Assembly (NCBI RefSeq): GCF_027706745.1
Contig: NZ_JAQFWP010000001.1
Span: 124,001-188,000 of the forward strand
DNA length: 64,000 nucleotides
Source of the DNA: Nocardiopsis suaedae
Lineage (GTDB): Bacteria; Actinomycetota; Actinomycetes; Streptosporangiales; Streptosporangiaceae
Reading direction: 5' to 3'
Position numbers and translations under genes: made by a program. Shown here piece after piece: positions 39,690 through 49,600 of this stretch; position 1 is the first letter of the stretch, and every line of letters starts with the position of its first letter. The notes below the pieces were generated by a model. The model ran no database searches. It saw only the letters and a program-made list of their open reading frames with translations, and was not told the DNA's origin.

Positions 39690-41053
39690 GGGCCGCGGCG
39701 GCCGGAGGGGCCGCCTCGGTGCGCGCGGCGCTGCGCGGCAACGCCCGCCGCTACGGCATGGTCATCGCCCTGGCCGCGATCGTGGTGCTGTTCCAGATCC
39801 TCACCGGCGGGCTGCTGCTGCGCCCCGCCAACGTCAGCAACCTCGTCCTGCAGAACTCCTACGTGCTCATCCTCGCCGTGGGCATGATGCTGGTGATCAT
39901 CACCGGGCACATCGACCTGTCGGTGGGCTCGGTCGTGGCCTTCACCGGCGCCGTATCGGCCATCATGCTCGCCGAATGGGGGCTGCCGCTCCTGGTGGTC
40001 CTGCCGCTGGCGGTGCTGGTCGGCGGGTTGATCGGCGCCTGGCAGGGGTTCTGGGTGGCCTATGTGGGGCTGCCCGCCTTCATCGTCACCCTGGCCGGGA
40101 TGCTCGTCTTCCGCGGCCTGACGCTGCTCGTGCTCGGCGGCGAGTCGGTCGGCGACCTGCCGTCCTCGGCGCGCAGGCTGGCCACCGGGTTCGTGCCGGG
40201 CTTCGAGGCCGGCGGGGTCGACCTCGTGCCGCTGGGCCTGGGCGCCGCGGTGGCGGCCCTGGTCGTCGTCGGCCTGCGCACCTCCCGCTCCCGGGCGCTG
40301 CGGCACGGGATCCGGGTGGTGCCCGCGCCCGCCGCCCTGGCGGTGCAGGCGCTGGCCGTGGCGGCGGTGCTCGCCCTGTGCGCCGCCTTCGCCCTGCACA
40401 GCGGGGTCCCCTGGGTCGGCGCCCTGCTGCTGGTGCTGATCGCCGGGTACGCGCTGTTCATGGCGGCCACCGTGCCCGGGCGCCGGGTCTACGCCACCGG
40501 CGGCAACCCCAAGGCGGCCGAGCTGTCCGGGGTGCGCACCAAGCGCACCGTGTTCTGGGTGTTCGTCAACATGGGGGCGCTGTCGGCGCTGGCCGGGCTG
40601 GTCTTCACCGCCCGGCTCAACCTCGCCGCGCCCGGCGCGGGCACCATGTTCGAGCTGGACGCCATCGCCGCCGCCTTCATCGGCGGGGCGTCGGCCTCGG
40701 GCGGCGTGGGCACCGTCGTCGGCGCCGTGGTCGGGGCGCTGGTGATGGGCGTGCTGAACAACGGCATGTCCATCATCGGGCTCGGCGTGGACTGGCAGCA
40801 GGCCATCAAGGGCCTGGTGCTGCTGGTGGCGGTCGCCTTCGACGTGCTGGGCAAGAAGGGGACGCTGGCCTCCGGCCTCGAAGGGCTCCGGGGCCTGTTC
40901 GGAGGGCGCGGAGGCGGCCCCTCCGGCACCGCCGGGACGGACGGCGCCGGGGAGGGGTCACCCCTTCATGGCGCCGCCCAACGAGAACCCGCCGCCCAGG
41001 AAGCGGGCGACGGCGGCGTAGAGCAGCACCACCGGCAGGGTGTACAGCAGTGA
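39686..41053 (+). CDS. gguB: CUT2 sugar ABC transporter permease (GguB-like)
   Basis: This 455-residue permease has about ten membrane segments. Characteristic text is LVLQNSYVLILAVGMMLVIITGHIDLSVGSVVAFTGAVSA, GLPAFIVTLAGMLVFRGLTLLVLGG, VYATGGNPKAAELSGV and LDAIAAAFIGGASASGGVGTVVGAVVGALVMGVLNNGMSI. The last about 40 residues after GLRGLFGGRGG are low-complexity and unrelated to the family. The final 96 bases overlap the 3' end of the opposite-strand permease gene, so the original stop may have been lost. Confidence 0.87.
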   Translation: MRAAAAGGAASVRAALRGNARRYGMVIALAAIVVLFQILTGGLLLRPANVSNLVLQNSYVLILAVGMMLVIITGHIDLSVGSVVAFTGAVSAIMLAEWGLPLLVVLPLAVLVGGLIGAWQGFWVAYVGLPAFIVTLAGMLVFRGLTLLVLGGESVGDLPSSARRLATGFVPGFEAGGVDLVPLGLGAAVAALVVVGLRTSRSRALRHGIRVVPAPAALAVQALAVAAVLALCAAFALHSGVPWVGALLLVLIAGYALFMAATVPGRRVYATGGNPKAAELSGVRTKRTVFWVFVNMGALSALAGLVFTARLNLAAPGAGTMFELDAIAAAFIGGASASGGVGTVVGAVVGALVMGVLNNGMSIIGLGVDWQQAIKGLVLLVAVAFDVLGKKGTLASGLEGLRGLFGGRGGGPSGTAGTDGAGEGSPLHGAAQREPAAQEAGDGGVEQHHRQGVQQ

Positions 41054-41863
41054 GTACGCCGCCAGCGGTCCGTAGTCCATCGAGCCGTACTGCCCGAAGA
41101 AGGTGTAGATCCGCACGGCGGCCGGCAGCCGCTCGGGGGTCTGCAGCAGCACGAACGGCACGAAGAAGTTCCCCCAGGCCAGCACCAGGGTGAACACGCC
41201 CACCACGGACAGGCCCGGCAGCGCCAGCGGCACCACGACGCGCAGCAGCGACTGCCGGGCCGAGGCCCCGTCCGCCCACGCGGCCTCCTCCAGCTCCACC
41301 GGGATGCCGTCCAGGAAGCTCTTGGTGAGCCAGATCCCGAACGGCATCCCGGCCGCGGCCAGGAACAGCATCACGCCCCACCGCGAGTCCACCATCCCGA
41401 CGCGGGAGAACAGGCTGTACACCGGCACCATGATCGCGGTGATCGGCAGCCCGGTGGCGAAGAGCACCGTGTAGAGGAACGGGCGGCCGAAGCGCAGCTG
41501 GAAGCGGGACAGCGGGTAGGCGGCCAGCACCGAGGCGACCACGGTCACCAGCGCCGCGCCGCCGCACATCCACAGCGAGTTCGCCAGCGGGACGAACAGG
41601 GTGTCCGGGGTGGCCACGGTGGCGAAGTGCTCCAGCGTCGGCTCCCGGGGCAGCCGCGCCCGGGAGGCGGCCTCGGAGTCGAAGGCCGCCGCCAGCCACA
41701 GGGCGGGCAGGGCGAACGCTGCGGCGAGCAGCGCCAGCAGGGCGTGCACCACCGCGGCGGCGGCCGCCCGCCGGGGCGCGGCCACCGTCCACGGGCGGGG
41801 GCCGCGCCCCGGCGCCCGCCCCTGCCGGTCCCTCCGCACCGTCCGTGCCGTCCGTGCCGTCAT
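40958..41863 (-). CDS. Third sugar transporter: CUT1 permease (MalG-like)
   Basis: The 301-residue protein has six membrane segments and an EAA loop, ELEEAAWADGASARQSLLRVVVPLALPG. MWFLTKSFLDGIP-like text GIWLTKSFLDGIP is typical. The ATG at 41863 overlaps the upstream permease stop (ATGA). It is the last gene of a three-gene minus-strand operon that converges on, and overlaps, gguB. Confidence 0.87.
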   Translation of the reverse strand: MTARTARTVRRDRQGRAPGRGPRPWTVAAPRRAAAAAVVHALLALLAAAFALPALWLAAAFDSEAASRARLPREPTLEHFATVATPDTLFVPLANSLWMCGGAALVTVVASVLAAYPLSRFQLRFGRPFLYTVLFATGLPITAIMVPVYSLFSRVGMVDSRWGVMLFLAAAGMPFGIWLTKSFLDGIPVELEEAAWADGASARQSLLRVVVPLALPGLSVVGVFTLVLAWGNFFVPFVLLQTPERLPAAVRIYTFFGQYGSMDYGPLAAYSLLYTLPVVLLYAAVARFLGGGFSLGGAMKG

Positions 41864-42795
41864 CGGACCTCCTCGGGACGGAGCGTGCGCAGGTACACCG
41901 CCGAGAACAGCCCCGCCACCGCCAACAGCGCCAGGGCGACCGTCGTCCCGTAGGCGATGTCGCCCATCCGCAGCGCCTCGGTGTACATCAGCAGCGGCAG
42001 GGTGGTGCTCCGCCCGCCCGGGCCGCCGGCGGTCATCACGTAGATCAGGGTGAACACCTGCACCGTCTGCAGGGTGACCAGGAGCAGGGTCGCGGCCACC
42101 GTGCGGCGCAGCAGCGGCAGCACGATGTGCCGCACCACCCCCGCGGTTCCGGCCCCGTCGACCCGGGCCGCGTCCTTGAGGTCCCCGGGCACCTCGGACA
42201 GCGCCGCCGAGTAGGCCATCATCGAGAAGGCGGTGCCCTTCCAGGCGTTGGCCAGGACGACCGCCAGGATGGGCACGGTGGTCAGCCACGCCTGCTCCGG
42301 CGCGCCCAGGGCGCCGAGCACCCGGTTCAGCGTCCCCCCGCTCTCCAGGAACGCCGCCCACACGAACCCGGCGACCACCTCGGGCAGCACCCAGGCGCCG
42401 ACCACGATGCCGCCCACGACCGACCGCACCCACGGGCTCCGGCCCTGCATCAGCAGGGCCAGGAGCATCCCGAGCGCCGTCTGCCCGACGATGCCCGAGC
42501 CGATCAGGAAGACGGCCGTGAGGACGGTGGCGTTCAGCACCTCCGGGTCGGTGACCAGGCGCTCGAAGTTGGCGAGCCCGACGAACTCGGTACGGGCCGC
42601 CCCGGGGCCGGTCAGGGCGGCGTTGGTGAAGGAGGCCCACAGGGTCCAGACGACGGGGGCGGCGAAGAACGCGAGCAGCAGCACGGCGGCCGGGGCGATC
42701 GGCGCCACCCGGGCGGCGGGGGAGGGGAGGAGCGGGTGGCGCCCCGCCCGTCCGCCCCGCGCGCCGCCCGAGCGCCCCGGTGCCCCCTCACCCAC
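41860..42795 (-). CDS. Third sugar transporter: CUT1 permease (MalF-like)
   Basis: The 311-residue protein has six membrane segments (PIAPAAVLLLAFFAAPVVWTLWASF to VALALLAVAGLFSAVYL). The EAA loop reads LKDAARVDGAGTAGVVRHIVLPLLRR. The GTG start overlaps the end of the binding-protein gene by eight bases, so the subunits are coupled. Confidence 0.87.
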   Translation of the reverse strand: MGEGAPGRSGGARGGRAGRHPLLPSPAARVAPIAPAAVLLLAFFAAPVVWTLWASFTNAALTGPGAARTEFVGLANFERLVTDPEVLNATVLTAVFLIGSGIVGQTALGMLLALLMQGRSPWVRSVVGGIVVGAWVLPEVVAGFVWAAFLESGGTLNRVLGALGAPEQAWLTTVPILAVVLANAWKGTAFSMMAYSAALSEVPGDLKDAARVDGAGTAGVVRHIVLPLLRRTVAATLLLVTLQTVQVFTLIYVMTAGGPGGRSTTLPLLMYTEALRMGDIAYGTTVALALLAVAGLFSAVYLRTLRPEEVR

Positions 42796-44137
42796 CGGTG
42801 ACCTGGTCCGCGCCGACGATCTCCTCCAGTTCGCGGTCGTAGGCGGCGGCGGCCTCCTCCGGGGTGGCGTCGCCGAGCAGCACCGACTCGGTCGCCTGCT
42901 GGACCGCCTGCGACACCCGCGGGTACTCGCCGTAGGCGGGCCGGAAGTGCGTCACGTCGACCAGCTCGTTGGCCTCGGGGACGATCGGGGAGCGCTCCTG
43001 GTACTCCTCGGACTCGGCCACGTCGGCCCGCACCGGGATCTGCGCGCCGCGCACCGCGAACTCGGCGGCGTTCTCCTTGTTCAGGGCCATGGCCATGACC
43101 TCCCACGCCAGGCCGGGGTCGGCGGTCTGCGCGCCCATGGCCAGGGTCCAGCCGCCGGAGAGGCTGGTGGCGCCGGGGGCGGAGCCGTCCTGGGTGGGCA
43201 TGGCGGTGAACGCCATCTCCTCCTCCCATTCGGGCCAGGGGCTGGCGCCGCCCTCGATCCAGGTCTGCGTGGCCCACGACCCGTCCAGGCTGATGGCCAT
43301 CTCCCCCTGGGGCATCCGCTCCTCCAGGTTGAGCGTGGGGGCGTTGGCGTTGAGCATGTCCCGGGTGTCCAGGGAGAGGCCTTCGGAGTAGACGGTGTCG
43401 TAGAACTCCAGGGCGTCGACGAACCCCTGCGACCCGGCCGTCCACGTGCCCGACCCCTCGTCGTAGAGGCGGTCGGGGGTGCCGGTGAGCAGCATCTGGA
43501 AGCCCTGCATCGAGGACACCTCCCCGGCCGGGGTGCCGCCGAACAGGTTGAACGCGGTCACTTCGTCGCCGAACTCGTCCTGCACCGCGCGGGCGGCCTC
43601 CAGGACGGCGTCCCAGTCCTCCGGCTCCCAGGGCACCGCGACCCCGGCCTGCTCCAGCAGGGTGCGGTTGTACCAGAGGCCGCGGGTGTCGGTGCCGAGC
43701 ATCACGCCGTAGCGGGAGCCGTCCCGCGCGGTCACGGCGGCATCGGCCTGCTCGCTGTACTGGTCGGCGTCCTCCCAGGACGCCCAGTACTCGTCGAGGG
43801 GGTGCAGGTACCCGGCCTCCACGTCCTGGTTGATGGTGAAACTGTCCTCGTAGAGGATGTCGGGGGCCTCGGAGGCCGACTGGTTCATCAGGTTGACCTG
43901 GGTCTGGTAGTCCTCGGCCGGGGCCTCGATGGGGTGCAGGTCGACGGTGACGCCCTCGTTGGCCGCCTCGAACTCCTCCTTGACCGTGCGCATGATCGCG
44001 TCCGCCGCGCGGAACGCGCCGAAGTCCTGGTAGACGACCTTCACCGTGCCGGGGTCGCGCCCGCTCCCCTCGCACCCGGCCGCAGCCGGGAGCGCGGCCA
44101 GGAGCAGCGCGGCCGCGGCCGCCGGTGCCCGCTTCAT
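42788..44137 (-). CDS. Third sugar transporter: CUT1 substrate-binding lipoprotein
   Basis: The 449-residue protein has a short signal ending AALPAAAGC (lipobox Cys22). It is a family 1 extracellular sugar-binding protein (VKVVYQDFGAFRAADAIMRTVKEEFEAANEGVTVDLHPIEA, APDILYEDSF, GLWYNRTLLEQAGVAVPWEPEDWDAVLEAARA, GEMAISLDGSWATQTW). GGAGG six bases before ATG 44137 sets the start; the long upstream in-frame extension has no ribosome site. The sugar is unknown: no glycosidase or regulator is in the operon. Confidence 0.85.
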   Translation of the reverse strand: MKRAPAAAAALLLAALPAAAGCEGSGRDPGTVKVVYQDFGAFRAADAIMRTVKEEFEAANEGVTVDLHPIEAPAEDYQTQVNLMNQSASEAPDILYEDSFTINQDVEAGYLHPLDEYWASWEDADQYSEQADAAVTARDGSRYGVMLGTDTRGLWYNRTLLEQAGVAVPWEPEDWDAVLEAARAVQDEFGDEVTAFNLFGGTPAGEVSSMQGFQMLLTGTPDRLYDEGSGTWTAGSQGFVDALEFYDTVYSEGLSLDTRDMLNANAPTLNLEERMPQGEMAISLDGSWATQTWIEGGASPWPEWEEEMAFTAMPTQDGSAPGATSLSGGWTLAMGAQTADPGLAWEVMAMALNKENAAEFAVRGAQIPVRADVAESEEYQERSPIVPEANELVDVTHFRPAYGEYPRVSQAVQQATESVLLGDATPEEAAAAYDRELEEIVGADQVTGG

Positions 44138-44179
44138 CGGCCACCTCCTCATCTGCGCACCCCGCCCGTGTGAGGTGCG

Positions 44180-44202
44180 CCACTCGAATGTCGCACGAGT
44201 GG
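44180..44202. promoter_or_regulatory. Inverted repeat in the transporter/dnaG divergent region
   Basis: CCACTCG-n9-CGAGTGG lies between the binding-protein start (44137) and dnaG (44272). It could be the operator of an unlinked regulator of the third transporter. Confidence 0.4.
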
Positions 44203-44271
44203 GCCCCGCCGATCCACGGCCCCCTGAGGCCCCTGCGTCCGGAGTCACGGCCGAGGACTACCCTGGCGTGC

Positions 44272-46155
44272 GTGGCAGGACGGATCAGAGACGAAGACAT
44301 CGCCCTCGTGCGCGAGCGCTCCCCCATCGCCGACGTGATCGGGGAGTACCTCCAGCTCCGCAACGCGGGCGGCGGCTCGCTCAAGGGCCTGTGCCCCTTC
44401 CACGACGAGAAGTCGCCGTCCTTCAACGTCACCCCCTCGCGGGGCCTCTACCACTGCTTCGGCTGCCAGGCCGGCGGCGACGTCATCACGTTCGTCCAGG
44501 AGATGGACCACATCTCCTTCGTCGAGGCCGTCGAGGCCCTGGCCGCCAAGGCCGGGATCCGGCTGCGCTACGAGGAGGGCGGGTACACCCAGCGCGGCGA
44601 CCAGGGGCAGCGGCAGCGGCTCATCGAGGCGCACCGCGCCGCGCAGGAGTTCTACGCCGGGAAGCTGCTCGCCCCCGAGGCGCGGCACGCGCGGCGCTTC
44701 CTCACCGACCGGGGGTTCGCCCGCGCCGACGCCGAGCGGTTCGGGGTGGGGTACGCCCCCGGCGGGTGGGAGGCGCTCACCGCGCACCTGCGCGGCAAGG
44801 GCTTCAGCGACAAGGAGATCGTCACCGCCGGGCTCGGCGGCCAGGGCCGCCGCGGGGCCTACGACAAGTTCCGCGACCGCCTGGTGTGGCCGGTGCGCGA
44901 GGTCACCGGGGAGACCGTCGGCTTCGGCGCCCGCAAGCTCTCCGACCGGGACGACGGGCCCAAGTACCTCAACACCCCCGAGACCCCGATCTTCAAGAAG
45001 GGCCACCTGCTCTACGGCCTGGACATGGCCAAACGGGAGATGGCCCGCAGCGGCAGGGCCGTCATCGTCGAGGGCTACACCGACGTCATGGCCTGCCACC
45101 TGAGCGGGGTGCCCACCGCCGTCGCGACCTGCGGCACCTCCTTCGGGGAGGACCACGTCAAGCTGCTGCGCCGCATCCTGCTGGACCGGGGCGGCGCCAA
45201 CGCGCGGGTGGTGTTCACCTTCGACGGCGACGCGGCCGGGCGCAAGGCCGCCGTGCGCGCCTTCGCCGAGGAGCACAACTTCGCCGCCGAGACCTTCGTC
45301 GCCGTCGAGCCGGACGGGCTCGACCCGTGCGACCTGCGGCTGCAGAAGGGCGCCGAGGCGGTCGAGCACCTCATCGGGGACGCCAAGCCGCTGTACGAGT
45401 TCATGGTCCGCGAGGTCATCGAGCGCTACGACCTGGACACCGCCGAGGGCCGCATGGCCGGGCTGGACGCCGCCGCCGAGATCGTGGCCAGCATCCGCAA
45501 CGAGGGCGTGCGCAAGCTCTACGGGGTCCACCTGGACCGGTGGCTGGGCATCATGGACGAGGAGTTCGTCCGCCGCCGGGTGGAGCAGCACGTGCGCGGC
45601 GCCCGCACCGGCGGGGGGAGGCCGCGCGGCGGCCCCGCCCCGGCCGCGCCGCCCGGGGCCGCCGGGGCGGCCCCCTACGACCTGCGCGACCCCTCGCTGC
45701 ACCGGGAGCGCCAGGCGCTCAAGATCGCGGTCCAGGCGCCCGGCCTGGCCGCCGGCTTCGACGAGCTGGACGAGGACGCCTTCACCGCGCCGCAGCACAA
45801 GGCGGTGCTGGAGCTCATCCGCGCCCAGGGCGGGGTGGCGGCCGCCGGGGACGGCGCCCAGTGGGCCGCCCGGCTGCGCGAGGCCGCGCCCGACGAGGAG
45901 CGGCGGGCCTTCGTCACCGCGCTGGGCGTGGAGCGGGTCGAGGTCGACGGCGAGCTGGACGAGCGCTACGCCCGCAACATCATCGACACGATCCTTGTTC
46001 ATTCCGCCAACCGGGCCGAGGCAAACCTCAAATCGCGCCTGGCCCGGCTCGACCCCGCCGCCGACGCCGCGGAGTACAACCGCGTCTTCGCCGAGCTTCT
46101 CGCCGCCGGCCAGCGCAAACGCGCGGTGCGCGAGCGCATCGCCGGGGCGGGGTAG
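44272..46155 (+). CDS. dnaG: DNA primase
   Basis: The 627-residue primase makes RNA primers at the replication fork. The N-terminal zinc domain reads LKGLCPFHDEKSPSFNVTPSRGLYHCFGCQAGGD (CHC2). The core has the family text GFGARKLSD, KYLNTPETPIFKKGHLLYGL and the TOPRIM motifs VIVEGYTDVMA and FTFDGDAAGRKAA. The C-terminus is a DnaB-interaction helical domain after a Gly/Pro-rich linker (about 443-475). GTG at 44272 (MAGRIRDEDIALVRERSPI) is the usual DnaG start; the upstream extension to 44125 is unlikely. A sigma factor follows 38 bases after, a dnaG-rpoD-like pairing. Confidence 0.95.
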   Translation: MAGRIRDEDIALVRERSPIADVIGEYLQLRNAGGGSLKGLCPFHDEKSPSFNVTPSRGLYHCFGCQAGGDVITFVQEMDHISFVEAVEALAAKAGIRLRYEEGGYTQRGDQGQRQRLIEAHRAAQEFYAGKLLAPEARHARRFLTDRGFARADAERFGVGYAPGGWEALTAHLRGKGFSDKEIVTAGLGGQGRRGAYDKFRDRLVWPVREVTGETVGFGARKLSDRDDGPKYLNTPETPIFKKGHLLYGLDMAKREMARSGRAVIVEGYTDVMACHLSGVPTAVATCGTSFGEDHVKLLRRILLDRGGANARVVFTFDGDAAGRKAAVRAFAEEHNFAAETFVAVEPDGLDPCDLRLQKGAEAVEHLIGDAKPLYEFMVREVIERYDLDTAEGRMAGLDAAAEIVASIRNEGVRKLYGVHLDRWLGIMDEEFVRRRVEQHVRGARTGGGRPRGGPAPAAPPGAAGAAPYDLRDPSLHRERQALKIAVQAPGLAAGFDELDEDAFTAPQHKAVLELIRAQGGVAAAGDGAQWAARLREAAPDEERRAFVTALGVERVEVDGELDERYARNIIDTILVHSANRAEANLKSRLARLDPAADAAEYNRVFAELLAAGQRKRAVRERIAGAG

Positions 46156-46193
46156 CAGTGAGGTGACAATACTGGTTCTCTCTATTCGGCTGC

Positions 46194-47375
<1,182 letters not shown>

Positions 47376-47444
47376 GGGCGCGGTCCCGTCCGGCCCGCCG
47401 CCGGGGTCCGGCCCCGCGCGGGCCGGGGCGAACGACCGGAGGCG

Positions 47445-47468
47445 CCGCCGGGTTCCCGCACCCGGCGG
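47445..47468 (+). terminator. Possible terminator after the sigma factor gene
   Basis: The 8-bp perfect stem CCGCCGGG/CCCGGCGG with an 8-base loop is at 47445-47468. It is preceded by another GC-rich dyad around 47409-47428. Confidence 0.5.
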
Positions 47469-47538
47469 TTCGGCCTGATGTGGCCGCGTGTACCCGGCCG
47501 TGTACTCCGGAAGGGGCCCTGAAGCTACCTTCTTAGTG

Positions 47539-48885
47539 ATGTCAGCGCAGCGGCAGACGGCGCCCCGCAAGGGGCGGGTACTCATCGGGGTCGTCGCGGC
47601 AGTGGCCCTCGGCGCCCTCTTCTTCGGCGCGTTCACCCGCGTCGTGGACTACGCGCCCGCCGGGAGCGGAGACGGGAACGGCCTGCGCAGGCTGGCCTAC
47701 TTCGCCGACTGGAACACGGCCAACCGCGGCTACTCGGTCAAGGACATGCGCGACAGCGGCGCCGCCGAGCGCCTCACCCGCGTGATGTGGGCCTTCGGCG
47801 AGGTCAGCGACGAGGGGCGGTGCTTCATCGACCCCGAGGCCGACCAGCCGTGGGAGATCTACCAGCGCCGCTACGACGCCGGCGAGAGCGTGGACGGCGC
47901 GGCCGACGACTACGAGCAGGACCTGGCCGGGAGCCTGAACCAGCTGCGCAAGCTGCAGGAGGAGGAGCCGTCCCTGTCGGCGAGCATCTCCATCGGCGGG
48001 TGGAACACCTCCACCTACTTCTCCGAGGCGGTGCGCACCGAGGAGTCCCGCCGGGAGTTCGTGTCCTCCTGCATCGACCTGTGGATCCGGGGGGACCTCC
48101 CGCGGCTGAACGACGAGCCGCAGGGCGGGCCGGGCGCGGCCGCGGGCATCTTCGACGGCATCGACCTGGACTGGGAGTGGCCCGGCGGGTCCGGGCACCC
48201 GGACAACGTCGAGCACCCGGACGACCCCCGCAACTTCACCCTGGTCGTGCAGGAGTTCCGGCGCCAGCTCGACGCCCTGGAGGAGGAGACCGGGCAGGAG
48301 TACACGCTCTCGGTGTCGCTGGCCAACGACGCGGAGATCATCGACGCCAGCTACGAGCCCGAGGCCTTCGAGCCGATCGACTTCGCCACCGTGCAGGGCT
48401 ACGACTTCACCGGGTCGTGGAGCCGCACCACCGCCCACCATTCGCAGCTGTACGCCCCCAGCGGCGACGAGGACGACCCCAGCGGCGACCGGGCCGTGCG
48501 CCAGCTGCTCGACCACGGGCTGCCGCGGGAGAAGCTGGTGCTCGGCTTCCCCGGGTTCGGACGCGGCTGGTCGGGGGTGTCCCCGGAGGACTTCGGGCGC
48601 CACGCGCCCGCCCAGGGGCCCGCCGAGGGCGACTACGGGGAGGCCACCGACTCCTACGGCGACCTGAGGGACCGTCCGGGCCAGCGCTTCTTCGACCCGA
48701 TCCACGGCGCGTACTGGCTGTACGACGGCGACGAGTGGTGGACTTACGACACCCCCGGGATCGTCCGGATGAAGGGGGCGTACGTGCGCCGCGAGGAGCT
48801 GGCCGGCCTGATGCTGTGGAACCTGGACATGGACCCCGACGCCGAACTGGTCGAGGCCATGGACGAGTCCCTGAAGGGCGACTGA
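47539..48885 (+). CDS. Membrane-anchored GH18 chitinase-like protein
   Basis: This 448-residue protein has an uncleaved-looking N-terminal membrane segment (VLIGVVAAVALGALFFGAFTRVV). A GH18 barrel follows: LRRLAYFADWNTANRGYSV, LSASISIGGWN, GIFDGIDLDWEWP (catalytic Glu213 in DxxDxDxE), VQGYDFTGSWS and GLMLWNLDMD. It has no chitin-binding domain. It may hydrolyse chitin or other GlcNAc polymers, including peptidoglycan-type glycans, at the cell surface. The ATG at 47539 follows GGAAGGGG only loosely. No DasR-like site is visible upstream. Confidence 0.85.
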   Translation: MSAQRQTAPRKGRVLIGVVAAVALGALFFGAFTRVVDYAPAGSGDGNGLRRLAYFADWNTANRGYSVKDMRDSGAAERLTRVMWAFGEVSDEGRCFIDPEADQPWEIYQRRYDAGESVDGAADDYEQDLAGSLNQLRKLQEEEPSLSASISIGGWNTSTYFSEAVRTEESRREFVSSCIDLWIRGDLPRLNDEPQGGPGAAAGIFDGIDLDWEWPGGSGHPDNVEHPDDPRNFTLVVQEFRRQLDALEEETGQEYTLSVSLANDAEIIDASYEPEAFEPIDFATVQGYDFTGSWSRTTAHHSQLYAPSGDEDDPSGDRAVRQLLDHGLPREKLVLGFPGFGRGWSGVSPEDFGRHAPAQGPAEGDYGEATDSYGDLRDRPGQRFFDPIHGAYWLYDGDEWWTYDTPGIVRMKGAYVRREELAGLMLWNLDMDPDAELVEAMDESLKGD

Positions 48886-48933
48886 GCGGATTCCCGGCGG
48901 CGGAGGCGGGGCCGCCCGCCCCCGCCGCTCCGG

Positions 48934-49479
48934 TCACGTCCTGCGGTGCTCGGCCACGCCCGCGCCCGGGCGCCAGTGCCGGATCGTCAGCCCGCCGTCC
49001 TCGACCGAGGTCAGCACCACCCCGGTCGGCATCAGGCGGAACAGGTGGAACGGTCCTGGCGGAACGCCCACCTCGCGGAAGGCCTCCAGCTCTTCGGGGT
49101 CGGTGACCTCGACCGCCGTCCCCGACACCTTGGCGTCCCCGTCGCCCATGGCCTCCTCGGCGTCCTCCCGGGTCGCCTCGCCCGGGTTGGCGTGCAGCGC
49201 GAACCGGCCGTCGCGCTGGAGGTCGCGCGCCTTGACCGCGCCCGGCATCGACCCCAGGGTCAGGTGGCGGCCGTAGAACTGCACCTCGGTCCCGCTGACC
49301 CGGGGCGCCCCGTCGGAGCGCAGCGTGGCCAGCACGTGGTGCAGGGTCCGCTCGAACCTCCCGCGCACCCGCGCGGCCAGCTCCGGGGCCTCCTCCTCGA
49401 ACACCGCCCAGGGAACGCCCTGCCCCTCGCCCGCCCCCGTACCGGCCGCGCCGCCGCTGTTCTTCTCCATCGTGTCCAT
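48934..49479 (-). CDS. Pyridoxamine 5'-phosphate oxidase-like flavin/F420-binding protein
   Basis: The roughly 181-residue split-barrel protein shows RFERTLHHVLATLRSDGAPRVSGTEVQFYGRHLTLGSMPGAVKARDLQRDGRFALHANPG. This is the PNPOx-like/F420-dependent pattern of substrate-strand, phosphate-binding and dimer contacts. The substrate is unknown. ATG 49479 follows CTGGAGGG closely; the earlier ATG at 49509 falls inside an operator-like palindrome and is less likely. It is divergent from the FAD/Fe-S dehydrogenase. Confidence 0.75.
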   Translation of the reverse strand: MDTMEKNSGGAAGTGAGEGQGVPWAVFEEEAPELAARVRGRFERTLHHVLATLRSDGAPRVSGTEVQFYGRHLTLGSMPGAVKARDLQRDGRFALHANPGEATREDAEEAMGDGDAKVSGTAVEVTDPEELEAFREVGVPPGPFHLFRLMPTGVVLTSVEDGGLTIRHWRPGAGVAEHRRT

Positions 49480-49501
49480 GCCCTCCAGGGTCCCCGTCCT
49501 T

Positions 49502-49520
49502 CCTGACATCTTCTGTCAGG
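49502..49520. promoter_or_regulatory. Palindromic operator in a divergent promoter
   Basis: CCTGACATCTTCTGTCAGG is a perfect 7-bp inverted repeat with a 5-base spacer. It lies 22 bases before the start of the flavin-type protein gene and 80 before the dehydrogenase start. It probably binds a dimeric repressor (TetR or GntR type). The regulator is not in the window. Confidence 0.6.
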
Positions 49521-49600
49521 TTGCGGGGCGGGTGCGGATTCGGCGCGCCGCGCGGGCGGACGGTTGTCACGCGGTGCCGCGCCGCGACAGGGTGGGGCCC

